A stretch of DNA of 64,000 nt from Planctomycetaceae bacterium (GTDB taxonomy: Bacteria > Planctomycetota > Planctomycetia > Pirellulales > Thermoguttaceae), in assembly GCA_012719125.1 (NCBI GenBank), contig JAAYAY010000306.1, positions 1 to 64,000 of the forward strand. The letters run 5' to 3'. The number at the start of each line of letters is the position of its first letter. Position 1 is the stretch's first letter. A program made the translations under genes and the position numbers. The notes beneath the pieces were generated by a model. It saw only the letters and a program-made list of their open reading frames with translations. It ran no database searches and was not told the origin of the DNA. Of this stretch, positions 1-9,132 are shown in pieces.

Positions 1-101
1 ACCGCATCCCGCTCACCGATCGTCAGCATGGAGAACCCTTTCGTGCAGAGGAATGTCACACGAACGATTCTCTCATAAACCTCCTTATCGCGCCAGCCCA
101 T
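1..101 (-). CDS. possible partial CDS running off the left edge
   Basis: An open frame starts at an ATG (complement of 99-101), right after the TAA stop of the ceramidase-like gene, and stays open for 33 codons to the window edge. It begins MGWRDKEVYERIVR. An internal ATG at 27-29 with an AAAGGG sequence upstream is an alternative start. I do not recognise the protein. It may be a separate gene or simply the DNA that replaced the missing 3' half of the neighbouring gene. Confidence 0.3.
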   Translation of the reverse strand, partial: MGWRDKEVYERIVRVTFLCTKGFSMLTIGERDA

Positions 102-102
102 T

Positions 103-765
103 TTACCCAGAGTGCGCGCTGGCCCTGACCTTCGGATCGATCAGGCCGATCGGCGCCTCGCGATTTCGCTCCTGGCTGGCCCCGGACGTGTAGCGCGTCC
201 ACATCACCTTGCCGTCGGGGCCCTGGATGCGGCGATTGGAGGCGACCTTGTCGACGGTTCCTTCGCCGAGTCCGACGTGGGTCACCGGCTGGGTGTGCTT
301 GACGGCCTCGGCGACCGCGGCGGCCGCATGCTCGATGACGCTCTTGGCATGTTCGACGTTGAACATCAAGCCGCTTCCGCCCAGTTTGGCCATGATCTCC
401 TCGGCGCTGAAGTCGAGCCGCGGGGCGTCGTGCTGATGAATCGTATGGACGGCGACGCGATCGGCCGTGGTGCCGGCCGCCTCGGCCAGCCGCCGGCGAA
501 AGACCTTGTTGCCGTCGTTGCTGATCCCGATCCAGTCGACGCAGCAAAGCACGATCGGCTTCTCGCCGCCCAGCAACACGATGCCCCGGCAGCTCAGGGG
601 CATGACGGCCTCGGTCATGGGGTCGTAGGCCAGGGGACTGCCGACGGGCGGCGTGGCGTCGACCTCGAACGTGGCCAGGCGGATGGGATCGCCCGCGGGC
701 GACGGATCGGCGCTCCAACCGAACAGGAACAGAACGGCGAAGAGTGGAATCAGTCTGGCGTGCAT
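103..765 (-). CDS. truncated neutral/alkaline ceramidase-like secreted protein
   Basis: This 220-residue protein has a signal peptide (about residues 1-24) followed by a conserved N-terminal stretch typical of the planctomycete 'neutral/alkaline non-lysosomal ceramidase N-terminal domain' proteins: a TPPVGSPLAYDP segment, VLCCVDWIGISN, and the metal-site-like TIHQHDAPRLD. The start is supported by GGGGGA six bases upstream of the ATG. Family members are usually about twice this length and continue after the GLIDP motif with a conserved WDGD...HPMSYY region. Here the frame ends ten codons after IDP. The gene is therefore probably truncated, by a frameshift or rearrangement, and may be a pseudogene. 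The family assignment is from memory of the motifs; the activity is unproven. Confidence 0.6.
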   Translation of the reverse strand: MHARLIPLFAVLFLFGWSADPSPAGDPIRLATFEVDATPPVGSPLAYDPMTEAVMPLSCRGIVLLGGEKPIVLCCVDWIGISNDGNKVFRRRLAEAAGTTADRVAVHTIHQHDAPRLDFSAEEIMAKLGGSGLMFNVEHAKSVIEHAAAAVAEAVKHTQPVTHVGLGEGTVDKVASNRRIQGPDGKVMWTRYTSGASQERNREAPIGLIDPKVRASAHSG

Positions 766-925
766 GGGTGGTCCCCCAGGTGGCGAGGAATGGTTGATAT
801 CGGCCTTTGGCTGCCGAATACTCTACCATACGCGGACGGTGATTGCGAATTGCTGAAAACGCCCGTTTTCATATAATCAGACCACTGACCGGCGACAAAA
901 AGGTTCCGGCGGCCTGGAGCGAGCA

Positions 926-2116
926 ATGAAACTTACTTCTCAGTCCACGAATCGTTCGGGTTCGCACCGTCTGACGGAGCTGCCGTGGCGGCTGCTCGAC
1001 GAGGCGCGAGCCCGATTGCCCTTTCTCGGCACGGCGCTGCCCAAGGTTTCGATGCCGAAACCGGGAACGGAACCGGGGTTTGCTCGGAAGGCATTGGAGC
1101 CGTCTGCGAGGGCGCCCGAATCGATTCGGGTGACGTGCATCGATTATTGCCCCGACAGCGTGGAGGTGCAGGAGGTGGCCGATATCGGCGAGTTCCTGGC
1201 CCAGCACCGTCCCTCGTGGTCGCGAGTGCGGTGGATCAGTCTGGTGGGCATTCGCGACGTGGAAACAATCCATGCGTTTGCGGAGAAGTATCAGCTCCAT
1301 CCGCTGGCGGTGGAAGACGTGGTCATCAACGCCCAGCGTCCCAAGGCGGAGGACTACCCCGGGTCGGCCCATCAGCCGGGCCGGCTATTCGTGGTCGGCC
1401 GACTGATCGAGCTTCACGACGGGCATCTCCACAGCCACCAGGTAAATTTCTTCCTGGGCCGCAACACGCTGGTTACGATCCAGGAGACGCAGGCGGCCGT
1501 GTTCGAACCGGTCTGCCAGCGGATTCAGGTGCAGGGATCCCGGTTGCGGGAGAACGACGTCAGCTTCCTGCTTTACGGCCTGCTCGATGCCATGGTGGAC
1601 AACGGTTTCCCGATCCTGGAGCGTTACTCGGACCGGCTCGAGGACGTAGAGGAGGAGTTGCTGACCCATCCCGCCCGGGATACGCTGCACAAGGTCCACA
1701 CGATCAAGCGGGAGATGTATCTGTTTCGCCGGGCCATGTGGCCGATGCGGGATTTGATCCAGCAGCTTCAGCGCGAGAAGCACGAGTGTTTGTCGGAGAC
1801 GACGCAGACGTACTTCCGCGACGTCTACGACCACTGCGTGCAGATCATCGATCTGGTCGAGACGTATCGGGAAATCACCGGCGCGATCACGGAGACGTAT
1901 ATCTCGACGATCTCGAACCGCACCAACGACGTGATGCGGGTGCTGACGGTCATCGGGACGATCTTCATCCCGCTCACATTCTTGTCGGGCGTTTACGGGA
2001 TGAACATGGACATTCCGGAAGCCCGCTGGCACGGGATGTACGCGGTCTTCTGGCTCATCTGCCTGGGATTGTCGGCAACGATGATTGCCTGGTTCCGCCG
2101 CCGCGGATGGCTCTGA
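926..2116 (+). CDS. corA: CorA-type magnesium/cobalt transporter
   Basis: This 396-residue protein is an inner-membrane channel for divalent cations (Mg2+, Co2+). The N-terminal two thirds is the soluble funnel domain. The C terminus holds the two membrane helices, with the hallmark YGMN motif (GMN at residues 358-360) after helix 1 and a basic tail (WFRRRGWL) at the end. Helix 1 is preceded by the conserved VLTVIGTIFIPLTFLSG stretch. Length fits the family. An unusual N-terminal extension of about 60 residues (Arg/Pro-rich) precedes the recognisable domain. No magnesium riboswitch was recognised in the short leader. The gene stands alone, facing away from the ceramidase-like gene. Confidence 0.93.
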   Translation: MKLTSQSTNRSGSHRLTELPWRLLDEARARLPFLGTALPKVSMPKPGTEPGFARKALEPSARAPESIRVTCIDYCPDSVEVQEVADIGEFLAQHRPSWSRVRWISLVGIRDVETIHAFAEKYQLHPLAVEDVVINAQRPKAEDYPGSAHQPGRLFVVGRLIELHDGHLHSHQVNFFLGRNTLVTIQETQAAVFEPVCQRIQVQGSRLRENDVSFLLYGLLDAMVDNGFPILERYSDRLEDVEEELLTHPARDTLHKVHTIKREMYLFRRAMWPMRDLIQQLQREKHECLSETTQTYFRDVYDHCVQIIDLVETYREITGAITETYISTISNRTNDVMRVLTVIGTIFIPLTFLSGVYGMNMDIPEARWHGMYAVFWLICLGLSATMIAWFRRRGWL

Positions 2117-2494
2117 ACGGCGTGATGGGATTCGCGGGTTCCTCCATCCGTCATTCCCGCGCAGGCGGGAATCCAGACACTCGGCAAATGGCACTCGCAT
2201 CCCATCGCCGGCAAAGTCAACCAGGTTCGCACTTCCGCGCCAGGCCGCAGGCTCACAGCTCGTTTCGCCCTGCCGCGGCTCCCGAGTCGTGCACGGCTGG
2301 CAGGTTCGCTTTGACCGGGAATCTTTTCGCGGTTGGCACAGAGCGCGCTTGGCGGCTTGAATTTCCCGCATTTCCGCGGATGCGGTCTTCGCGCGCGTGG
2401 GCGCGGTTTGCGGCGATTCGGATAATGGACGTCGTTGCGGCGCCGAGCGGCCGCACTTGTTGTGTATGCCCCTTGTTCATTGATTCGCCCCAAT
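2117..2494. other. intergenic region with one dRS3-like repeat
   Basis: This 378-base gap between corA and the ThuA-like gene contains no convincing gene. It holds one copy of the dispersed repeat annotated at 2151-2188. The rest is unexplained GC-rich sequence that presumably includes the promoter of the downstream gene. Confidence 0.5.
2151..2188 (+). repeat. dRS3-like palindromic repeat, copy 1
   Basis: The sequence contains ATTCCCGCGCAGGCGGGAAT, which fits the ATTCCC-N8-GGGAAT pattern known as dRS3 in Neisseria, followed by CCAGACACTCGGCAAA. The same 38-base string, with one substitution, recurs at 23442-23479. It is a dispersed element, not a gene part. Confidence 0.8.
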
Positions 2495-3265
2495 ATGTCC
2501 TCGCTTCCTGGTCGCAAGTTTTTCGTTCACGCCCCTCATGACGAGATCGGGGTGACGTCGCCCGCGTGGTCGCCGATACTGGAGCCGGCCGTTGTTCTGC
2601 CGCTGCCGAAGACGGACGCCAGGCCCCAGTTGAGTCTGGTGTCGGCTTGTCCCTCCTACCAGTCGGATCAGTCGCTTGCGGCGCTGGCCGACTTCCTCCA
2701 GCAGCATCACGACGTCGTCTGCGAGAAGGCCTTCGCCCGATCGCGATCGGATGTGCCGGGCCTGGAGCGGCTGATGGAGAGCGATTGCCTGGTGTTGTTT
2801 GCACAGCGTCTGGCGATCGACGGGCCCCAGCTCGAATTGCTGCGCGACTACATCGCTTGCGGCGGCAACGTGGTGGCGATGGTCCCGCCCGGCTCGGCCT
2901 TCCTGAAATGGCCCGACTGGGAAGCGGAGGTGCTGGGAATTCGCACCACGAGCCGGGCTTATGGAATACCCGGCACGACGATCGAAACGGCCCCCTACGC
3001 GGACGGGCACCCCGTGCTGCGAGACGTGGGGCGACTGCGCCATCCGGGCTGCATCACCACCTTGCCGGAAGTCGACGAACACACGACGGCCCTGCTGGCG
3101 GCGTCGGTCGGAGGCCGCCTGGAACCGGTTGCCTGGGTACGGAGCCGCGACGACGCCCGGTCGTTCTTCACCACGCTCGGACAGCCCACCGATTTCCAGC
3201 AGCCGGCCTTCTTGCAGCTTCTTGCCAATGCAGTGCTGTGGGCGATCGGTAGTTGCGTGCACTGA
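2495..3265 (+). CDS. ThuA-like / glutamine-amidotransferase-fold protein
   Basis: The protein is 256 residues from the ATG at 2495. An in-frame upstream extension to 2435 is possible but reads as unconserved Arg/Ala-rich sequence. The fold is suggested by LESDCLVLFAQRLAI, then RDYIACGGNVVAMVPP, a pattern seen in ThuA/trehalose-utilization and type-1 glutamine-amidotransferase-like domains, where a beta strand and a glycine-rich turn follow a helix. Later segments (HPVLRDVG; PVAWVRSRDDARSFFTTLGQP) fit the same family, which often ends by describing a 'ritual' of comparing values for a paired protein. The catalytic Cys-His-Glu triad of true amidotransferases is not evident. Planctomycetes carry many such proteins near sugar oxidoreductases, and the role is inferred to be carbohydrate-related. 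Substrate is unknown. Confidence 0.65.
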   Translation: MSSLPGRKFFVHAPHDEIGVTSPAWSPILEPAVVLPLPKTDARPQLSLVSACPSYQSDQSLAALADFLQQHHDVVCEKAFARSRSDVPGLERLMESDCLVLFAQRLAIDGPQLELLRDYIACGGNVVAMVPPGSAFLKWPDWEAEVLGIRTTSRAYGIPGTTIETAPYADGHPVLRDVGRLRHPGCITTLPEVDEHTTALLAASVGGRLEPVAWVRSRDDARSFFTTLGQPTDFQQPAFLQLLANAVLWAIGSCVH

Positions 3266-3432
3266 CCTACCGGCCCCGAGTGCCGCCTCTGACGTCGAAT
3301 GGGCATGTGGCTGGTCGCTTTCAGGAACCGTGCGGCGCCCGGTACCCACCGCATGCTTGCCGTGGGCTGTTGGGCGATCTACGATAAGGGCACGATGACT
3401 TCGATTTGCAGACGATTCGCGGAGAGATGAAT

Positions 3433-4164
3433 ATGCTTCGAACCACGCTACTCGCGGTGGCCGCGTTGACCCTGACGAACGCGGCCGTATCGGCTGCCGA
3501 GCAGCGGCCGGGAGCGGCTGCGAAGACCTATTACGTTCAATCGGTGGCGTCCGGCAGAATCGAGATCGACGGCAAGCTGGGCGATTCGGAATGGCCCGCC
3601 GACGGATGGGAGAAGGGTTTTTCCTTCCCCTGGCGCACGCGCAAGACGCCTCGAACGGAGATGTGCTGTGTGAGCGACGGGGAGCGCCTCCTCTTCGCGT
3701 TCTTCTGCGACGATGCGGACCTGGTGTTGCGGGGGGCCGTACCGAAAGACGAGATGACGGCCGCGCAAGGCGACCGGGTCGAACTGTTTTTCGCCAAGGA
3801 TGCGGAACTCAAGGAATACTACGGCTTCGAGATGAGTCCGGCCGGCACGGTGCTCGACTACCGGGCCTCGTTCTACCGCAAGTACGATCGTTCCTGGGGG
3901 TGTTCCGGCCTGAAGCTGGCGGCTGCCACCCATCGCGGCGGCTACGTGGTCGAAGGATCGATCCCGCTAGCGACCGTGCGGGAGATGTGCGGGGCCGATC
4001 TGTCGCAGGGGGAGGCGATCCGGGTCGGCGCGTTTCGAGGCGAGTACAGCCATATTGACGGCGAAGCGCCCGAGGAGGCGTGGATCAGTTGGGTTCACCC
4101 GGACTCGGAAACACCCGATTTTCACATTCCCTCGGCATTTGGGACGTTTCGGCTGAAGGAGTGA
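3433..4164 (+). CDS. secreted CBM9-like carbohydrate-binding protein
   Basis: The protein is 243 residues from the ATG at 3433, chosen because GGAGAG lies six bases upstream; the ATG at 3427 directly abuts that ribosome site. A signal peptide (LLAVAALTLTNAAVSAAEQ) is followed by a domain of the CBM9/DOMON-like type: SGRIEIDGKLGDSEWPADGW near the start, then a lysine/aromatic ligand face (MCCVSDGERLLFAFFCDDADL), and GDRVELFFAKD. Such domains bind sugars or act as stand-alone secreted proteins in planctomycetes. It ends eight bases before the FAD oxidoreductase start, so the two are almost certainly co-transcribed. Confidence 0.75.
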   Translation: MLRTTLLAVAALTLTNAAVSAAEQRPGAAAKTYYVQSVASGRIEIDGKLGDSEWPADGWEKGFSFPWRTRKTPRTEMCCVSDGERLLFAFFCDDADLVLRGAVPKDEMTAAQGDRVELFFAKDAELKEYYGFEMSPAGTVLDYRASFYRKYDRSWGCSGLKLAAATHRGGYVVEGSIPLATVREMCGADLSQGEAIRVGAFRGEYSHIDGEAPEEAWISWVHPDSETPDFHIPSAFGTFRLKE

Positions 4165-4171
4165 TGGCGAC

Positions 4172-5704
4172 ATGTCGCACGAATCAAGACGCACGTTCAT
4201 CAAACACGCCGGTCTGGCCACCGGCTCGGGGCTCCTGCTCGGCGGGCGGACGACGCTTGCCGACGAACCGACCGTCGGCGCCGGCGAACTCCGCTTCGAG
4301 CGTTCCGTTCCCGTCGGTCGCGGCTACGACCTGGTGGTCTGTGGCGGCGGGCCGGCGGGGTGTGCGGCCGCACTGGCGGCCAGACGCGAAGGCTTGTCGG
4401 TTCTGCTCGTCGAGGGGCAGGGGCAACTGGGCGGCATGGCCACCTCGGGGTTGGTTTCCCAGTGGCTGGGAGGCCGCAACGAGAAGGGCGAGTGGGTGGT
4501 CGGCGGATTGTTTCGCGAGATCGCCCAGGAGGCGGCCCGGCGCGGATACGCGGCGCTGCCCGAGTTGGATCCGGCCCAGAAGTACCACCCCTACGGCTGG
4601 CTGAACTGGTTCATCCACGGCGTGCCTATCGATCCGTACGGCGTGGCCCGGCTGCTCGACGAGAAGATGGAGCGGGCCGGCGCCGACGTGCTCCTGTTCA
4701 CCCAGGCGGCCGACGTCGTGGTCGAGGGCGATCGAATCACGCACGTGGTGACGTTCAATAAGAGCGGGTTGGCGGCCGTTCCCGCCCGGGCCGTGGTCGA
4801 CGCCACGGGCGACGCCGACATGGCCGCCCGCAGCGGTTGCGAGTGTATCAAGGGGCGCGAAGAAGACTATCTGATGACGCCCGCCACGCTCGAGTTTCAT
4901 GTGAGCCATGTGAACCGGGAGAAGCTCACCCGATACATCGAAGAGCAGCGGGACCCGAAGCTGCGGGAGAAGATCAAGAAGTTGCGGGAGCGGGGCATCT
5001 GGACATTTCCGTACGAGATCTTCATCTGCACGCAACTGATGGAGCCCGACACGTTCTACGTCAATACGATCCGGCTCGTCGGGGTGGACGGCACGGACGG
5101 CCGGTCGGTCACCGAGGGGATGATCCGCGGCCGGGAGGAGGTCGAGAAACTGTTTGGCATTCTCCGCGAGCACATTCCCGGCTTCGAAGGGGCCCAGCTC
5201 AAGGCCGTGGCTCCTTTGCTGGGGATTCGCGAGACGAGGCGGATTGTGGCCGACTCGGTCATGACCGTCGAGGATCTGTCGCGAGGGGAGGAGTTTGCCG
5301 ACACGATCGGGTTCAGCATGTACGGCTGGGACCTGCCCGACGTGAAGAGGCCGAGCGAGCAACCGTTTGCCGACGATAGTCGATCGGGCTACAAGTATAA
5401 GGTGAAGAAGGGGCTGAGCACGCCGCTGCCGCTGAAGGTGATGATTCCGCGGCCGATTCGGAACCTGATCTGTCCGGGGCGAGCGGTAAGCGTCGAGAGG
5501 CAAGTGCTCGGCCCGGTGCGGGTGATGGCGCCCTGCATGGCGATGGGCGAGGCGGCGGGGGTTGCGGCACGGGCGGTGGTTGCGGACGGAGTCTCTTTCT
5601 CCCAAGTCGATATCGATCGGCTTCGCCAGCGGCTGCGGCAGGTGGGGGCGATTGTCGACGAGAACGGGCTTCCCGAGATCAAGCCGCGAGTGGATCAAAC
5701 GTAG
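4172..5704 (+). CDS. FAD-dependent oxidoreductase with Tat signal
   Basis: This 510-residue protein starts with a twin-arginine-type signal (SRRTFIKHAGLATGSGLLLGG), predicting folded export with bound cofactor. The dinucleotide-binding motif GGGPAG is at residues 58-63, followed by AALAARREGLSVLLVEGQGQLGGM, which is the ADP-ribose-binding strand-helix-strand of FAD_oxidored (PF12831) proteins. The motif DATGDADMAARSGC and the C-terminal RNLICPGRAVSVERQVLGP...APCMAMGEAAGVAA complete the family pattern. It probably oxidises a small hydroxy or sugar compound in the periplasm, but the substrate is not readable from sequence. It follows the CBM9-like gene in an operon. Confidence 0.88.
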   Translation: MSHESRRTFIKHAGLATGSGLLLGGRTTLADEPTVGAGELRFERSVPVGRGYDLVVCGGGPAGCAAALAARREGLSVLLVEGQGQLGGMATSGLVSQWLGGRNEKGEWVVGGLFREIAQEAARRGYAALPELDPAQKYHPYGWLNWFIHGVPIDPYGVARLLDEKMERAGADVLLFTQAADVVVEGDRITHVVTFNKSGLAAVPARAVVDATGDADMAARSGCECIKGREEDYLMTPATLEFHVSHVNREKLTRYIEEQRDPKLREKIKKLRERGIWTFPYEIFICTQLMEPDTFYVNTIRLVGVDGTDGRSVTEGMIRGREEVEKLFGILREHIPGFEGAQLKAVAPLLGIRETRRIVADSVMTVEDLSRGEEFADTIGFSMYGWDLPDVKRPSEQPFADDSRSGYKYKVKKGLSTPLPLKVMIPRPIRNLICPGRAVSVERQVLGPVRVMAPCMAMGEAAGVAARAVVADGVSFSQVDIDRLRQRLRQVGAIVDENGLPEIKPRVDQT

Positions 5705-5717
5705 AGAGGGCGGTTTG

Positions 5718-6659
5718 TCAGGTCTCAGTCGGGGGCGTCTTGGAACGCTCTCTCCAGTCAATCCCCGACATCGACGCCAGCGCCAGTTCCAGGGCGTGCG
5801 TTCCGGCTCGGGAGTGGCCCTGAGCGGCCACGGCGACGTAGAGCTGATGGGCCAGGGCGAGGCCGGGCATGGAAAGTCCCATGCGTTTTGATTCGGCCAG
5901 GGCGATGCCCATGTCTTTGATGAAGTGTTCGACGAAGAAGCCCGGGTCGAAGTTGTTGGCGATAATCCGCGGCGCCAGATTCGACAGCGACCAACTGCCC
6001 GCCGCGCCCGAGGCGACCGACTGCATGACGGTTTCCAGATCGAGCCCGGCCTTGTAGCCGTAGAGCAGGGCTTCGCAGACGCCGATCATGTTGGCGGCGA
6101 TGAGCACCTGGTTGACCATCTTGGTGTGTTGCCCGGCGCCGGGTCCGCCCTGGTGGACGATGGTCTTGCCCATGGCCTTCCAGCAGAGATCCAGCGCGTC
6201 GACCGCCTCCTTTTCGCCGCCGATCATGATCGACAGCCGGGCCTGGCGAGCCCCCACGTCGCCGCCCGAGACGGGGGCGTCGATAGCCGCCACGCCCTTT
6301 GAGGCCGCACGTTCAGCAATCTCGGCAGCCAGCGAGGGCTCGCTGGTCGTCATGTCGACGAGGATGCTCCCCTCTCGGCAGCCGGCCAGGGCGCCGGCGT
6401 CTCCTAGGACGACTTCGCGGACGTCGGCCGGGAAACCGACGATGGTGAAGACGACGTCGGAGTTCTCGGCCACGGCCTGGGGAGAGTCGGCCCAGGCGGC
6501 CCCTTTGGCGATGAGCCCCTCGGCCTTGGCCCGGGTGCGATTGAAGACGGTGGCCGAGAACCCGGCATCGATCAGGTGCCCGCACATGCTCGAGCCCATC
6601 ACGCCGGTGCCGATCCATCCGATGCGAGTCGTGCCGGGTTGCGCTTTGGCATAGGCCAT
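5718..6659 (-). CDS. NAD(P)-dependent 3-hydroxyisobutyrate dehydrogenase-family oxidoreductase
   Basis: The 313-residue cytoplasmic enzyme belongs to the beta-hydroxyacid dehydrogenase family (GarR/MmsB type). It shows GxGxxG at residues 17-22 (GTGVMG), the substrate-binding [12 protein letters not shown] at about 128-138, and the catalytic lysine K180 in [11 protein letters not shown]. It would interconvert a 2- or 3-hydroxyacid and its oxo form with NAD(P). The specific substrate cannot be told. It sits tail-to-tail with the FAD oxidoreductase and directly downstream of the floA cluster (gap of 9 bases), so it could be the last gene of that transcript, although no functional link is known. 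Confidence 0.9.
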   Translation of the reverse strand: MAYAKAQPGTTRIGWIGTGVMGSSMCGHLIDAGFSATVFNRTRAKAEGLIAKGAAWADSPQAVAENSDVVFTIVGFPADVREVVLGDAGALAGCREGSILVDMTTSEPSLAAEIAERAASKGVAAIDAPVSGGDVGARQARLSIMIGGEKEAVDALDLCWKAMGKTIVHQGGPGAGQHTKMVNQVLIAANMIGVCEALLYGYKAGLDLETVMQSVASGAAGSWSLSNLAPRIIANNFDPGFFVEHFIKDMGIALAESKRMGLSMPGLALAHQLYVAVAAQGHSRAGTHALELALASMSGIDWRERSKTPPTET

Positions 6660-6668
6660 GGGGTCTGC

Positions 6669-7355
6669 TTAGCTCCAGCGATGCTCGGGACGATTGAGGA
6701 TCTCGCTGATCAGGATTGCCTGCTTCAAGCTCGTGGGAGAAGCCAGCATGGCCGCCAGTCCGGCGGCGGCGGTCGGAGGCATTGCCTCAAGGAGGTCTTC
6801 CGCTCCGGTTCCCGGCTCGGCGAGGGCGGCCGCGGGGGCCGTCCGGGTCGAGTCCGAATCGAACTGGCCCATCTGGCGGTCGAAACCACTCCCTAGTCGA
6901 TCCGTCTGGTCTTCGCGGTGCTCGAATTGCGACGGGAGTCCGGCGACCGAGTGGCTGACATGATCGGCCAGGGTTTCGACGACTTCGAGTTCGTCGGTGA
7001 CTTCGGCGAGGACGGGCTGGGCAAGCACGGGTTGGGCAACGACGGGCCTGGGAGCCGGCTGAGCGGGCGGGGGAGGCGGCGGCTGCCGGCGCGCCGGTTG
7101 CTGCCCCCCGGCGGCGCGGCGAAGGAACTCTTCCAGTTCCTGAGCGATCGGGCCCTGCCGCTGGGCGACCGGCCTTTGCGGTGCTGCGCCGGCCTGGGCC
7201 GGACGAACCGGCGGACGCGGACGCGGCTGGGGTCTCTGCTCGGGCGGCTTCTTGTTCCCTGCCATCTGGCTGACGGCACTGATGATCATAATCACCAGGA
7301 ACACCACGAAACCGATCCAGCCGTCGGCGTCGGCCAGGAGAAACGACGAGATCAT
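6669..7355 (-). CDS. proline-rich membrane-anchored protein of the floA cluster
   Basis: The 228-residue protein begins with one membrane helix ([22 protein letters not shown], residues about 12-33), followed by a low-complexity region rich in Pro, Arg, Gln and Ala up to about residue 120, then an acidic segment ([16 protein letters not shown]) and a C-terminal tail ending [18 protein letters not shown]. Its start overlaps the floA stop codon (ATGA), indicating translational coupling. The C-terminal signature ILISEIL.RP is recurrent in planctomycete proteins next to floA, as far as I recall. It could be a partner that reads or tethers the flotillin microdomain; this is inference. No enzymatic motif is visible. 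Confidence 0.7.
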   Translation of the reverse strand: MISSFLLADADGWIGFVVFLVIMIISAVSQMAGNKKPPEQRPQPRPRPPVRPAQAGAAPQRPVAQRQGPIAQELEEFLRRAAGGQQPARRQPPPPPPAQPAPRPVVAQPVLAQPVLAEVTDELEVVETLADHVSHSVAGLPSQFEHREDQTDRLGSGFDRQMGQFDSDSTRTAPAAALAEPGTGAEDLLEAMPPTAAAGLAAMLASPTSLKQAILISEILNRPEHRWS

Positions 7356-8416
7356 GCGGCAGGACCTCCTCGGCGTTGCTGAGCCATTCGGTCAGGCTTG
7401 GCGATGGCCATGCGCATATCGGTATCCGCCTGCACGTTTCGCAGCTTGTAGTAGTCCATGATCCCGAGCATCCCGTCCTGGAAGGCCTGGGCGATCGCCT
7501 TGGGAACCTCGGCTTCGGCCTCGACCACTTTCGCCCGACTCTCTTCGATGCTGGCCACGTTCTCCTGTTCGGCGGCAACGGCCATGGCCCGGCGACCTTC
7601 CGCTTTGGCTCGGAACACGCGCATGTCGGCCTCTGCCTGATCGGCCTGGAGCCGGGCGCCGATGTTCTCGCCCACGTCGATATCGGCGATATCGATGGAG
7701 ACGATTTCAAAGGCGGTCTGCGAGTCGAGCCGCCGGGCGAGCACCGTCTTCGAGATCCGGTCCGGATTCTCGAGAACCTCGCCGTGGGTCTTGGCGGAAC
7801 CGATCGCCGAGACGATCCCTTCGCCCACGCGGGCAATGATGGTTTCTTCGGTGGCACCGCCGATCAACTGCAAGAGGTTCGCCCGCACCGTGACGCGAGC
7901 TTTGACCTTCAACTGGATGCCGTTCTGAGCCACGCCGTCGAGCGTCATTCGTCCCATTTTCGGATTCGGACAGTCAATCACCTTGGGATAAACGCTGGTC
8001 TGCACCGCTTCCAGCACGTTGCGCCCGGCCAGGTCGATGGCGGTGGCCAGTTTGAAGTCGAGTTCATCCATGCGGGCCTTCCTGGCGGCGATGATCGCCC
8101 GAATGACCAGGGGAACGTTTCCGCCGGCCAGGTAGTGCGCTTCCAGGGCCTTGCTCTTGATCATCTCTTCGCCGATTCCCGCCTGGACAGCCATGATCTT
8201 GCTGCGCACGATCACGGCCGGGTTCACCTTGCGGAAGGTCATCCCCAGCAGGTCCCAGATTCCGATCCCGGCACTCGTCGTTTTGGACTGAATCCAGAGG
8301 CGGAAATAGCGGGCGAACACCGCCAGAACGACCAAGGCAATCACGCCGACAAACAGGAACCCGATGATCGTCAGAATCATGGGAAGATCGGGCTCTTCAG
8401 CAGCAAATAGCGTCAT
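7352..8416 (-). CDS. floA: flotillin-like protein FloA (UPF0365)
   Basis: The 354-residue protein has an N-terminal membrane hairpin ([25 protein letters not shown]), then [25 protein letters not shown], the hallmark of the YqfA/FloA family, an SPFH-like core ([33 protein letters not shown]) and a C-terminal Ala/Glu-rich helix that drives oligomerisation. FloA scaffolds functional membrane microdomains. In Bacillus subtilis the homologue yqfA lies beside the NfeD gene yqeZ, and here it follows two NfeD genes, strongly supporting the call. Length is typical for the family (about 330). Probable operon with the downstream proline-rich gene through a 4-base overlap. Confidence 0.93.
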   Translation of the reverse strand: MTLFAAEEPDLPMILTIIGFLFVGVIALVVLAVFARYFRLWIQSKTTSAGIGIWDLLGMTFRKVNPAVIVRSKIMAVQAGIGEEMIKSKALEAHYLAGGNVPLVIRAIIAARKARMDELDFKLATAIDLAGRNVLEAVQTSVYPKVIDCPNPKMGRMTLDGVAQNGIQLKVKARVTVRANLLQLIGGATEETIIARVGEGIVSAIGSAKTHGEVLENPDRISKTVLARRLDSQTAFEIVSIDIADIDVGENIGARLQADQAEADMRVFRAKAEGRRAMAVAAEQENVASIEESRAKVVEAEAEVPKAIAQAFQDGMLGIMDYYKLRNVQADTDMRMAIAKPDRMAQQRRGGPAA

Positions 8417-8478
8417 GGGTCAAGCCTTTCGAGTGGAGCAGGATGGTGCCCTCGGTTTAGCGGTGCTGGAGACAAATG

Positions 8479-9060
8479 TCAAGCAGTCGTATCGTTGAAA
8501 GGGTCGGGGGCGATCGAATCGATCGGCTGGGACAAGCCGCCTTTTTCATCTGAAGGGGGGGGTTCATCGTCGTCCAGAGGGCGCACCATCACGTTGGTGC
8601 CCTGCACGTCGACCACGACGACCCGCTGCCCCGGCTCGATGGGGACACCCTCGGTATAGGCGTCGATGGTGCGACCGTCGATGACGACGGCCCCGCTGGG
8701 GAGCATTTTGCTCTTCGCTTCGCCCGTCTTCCCGATCAGCTCCCTGCGGCTGCGGTGGAAGTCGTCGTCGGGTAGGACTTCCTCACTCCCGCTGACCCGC
8801 AGAAGAATACGGCGACCGATGGGGGTTTGGGGCCACCATTTCACCGCCAGGACGAGGCTGGTCGGCATTCCGACGACCACGGCGACCAGGAAGACCAGCC
8901 CGATCACGGGGCCCGACTTGAAAGCGAGGATCAGCGAGGCAACGATCGAAGCGATCGACAACAGCGCCAGCACGCCGCCGGAAGGGACGAACAATTCGAT
9001 CACGGCCAGGCCCATGGCCACGACCAGCAGCATCAAGGCCCACACCCAAGGGTCAATCAT
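8479..9060 (-). CDS. short NfeD-family membrane protein
   Basis: The 193-residue protein has about three to four membrane helices at the N terminus (WALMLLVVAMGLAVIELFVPSGGVLALLSIASIVASLILAF; split here for reading) and a soluble OB-fold beta-barrel at the C terminus (LIGKTGEAKSKMLPSGAVVIDGRTIDAYTEG; VVVVDVQGTNVMVRPL). That layout is the NfeD C-terminal module without the protease domain (short 'NfeD1b' type). NfeD proteins partner with flotillin/stomatin proteins, and this gene lies between the long NfeD gene and floA. The gap to floA is 62 bases. Confidence 0.88.
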   Translation of the reverse strand: MIDPWVWALMLLVVAMGLAVIELFVPSGGVLALLSIASIVASLILAFKSGPVIGLVFLVAVVVGMPTSLVLAVKWWPQTPIGRRILLRVSGSEEVLPDDDFHRSRRELIGKTGEAKSKMLPSGAVVIDGRTIDAYTEGVPIEPGQRVVVVDVQGTNVMVRPLDDDEPPPSDEKGGLSQPIDSIAPDPFNDTTA

Positions 9061-9132
9061 CGAGCGACGCTCCGAGTTCTAGTGCCGCAAACAGCGTTCC
9101 TATTAGCTCAACTTGACTTCTTCAACGGGCCG

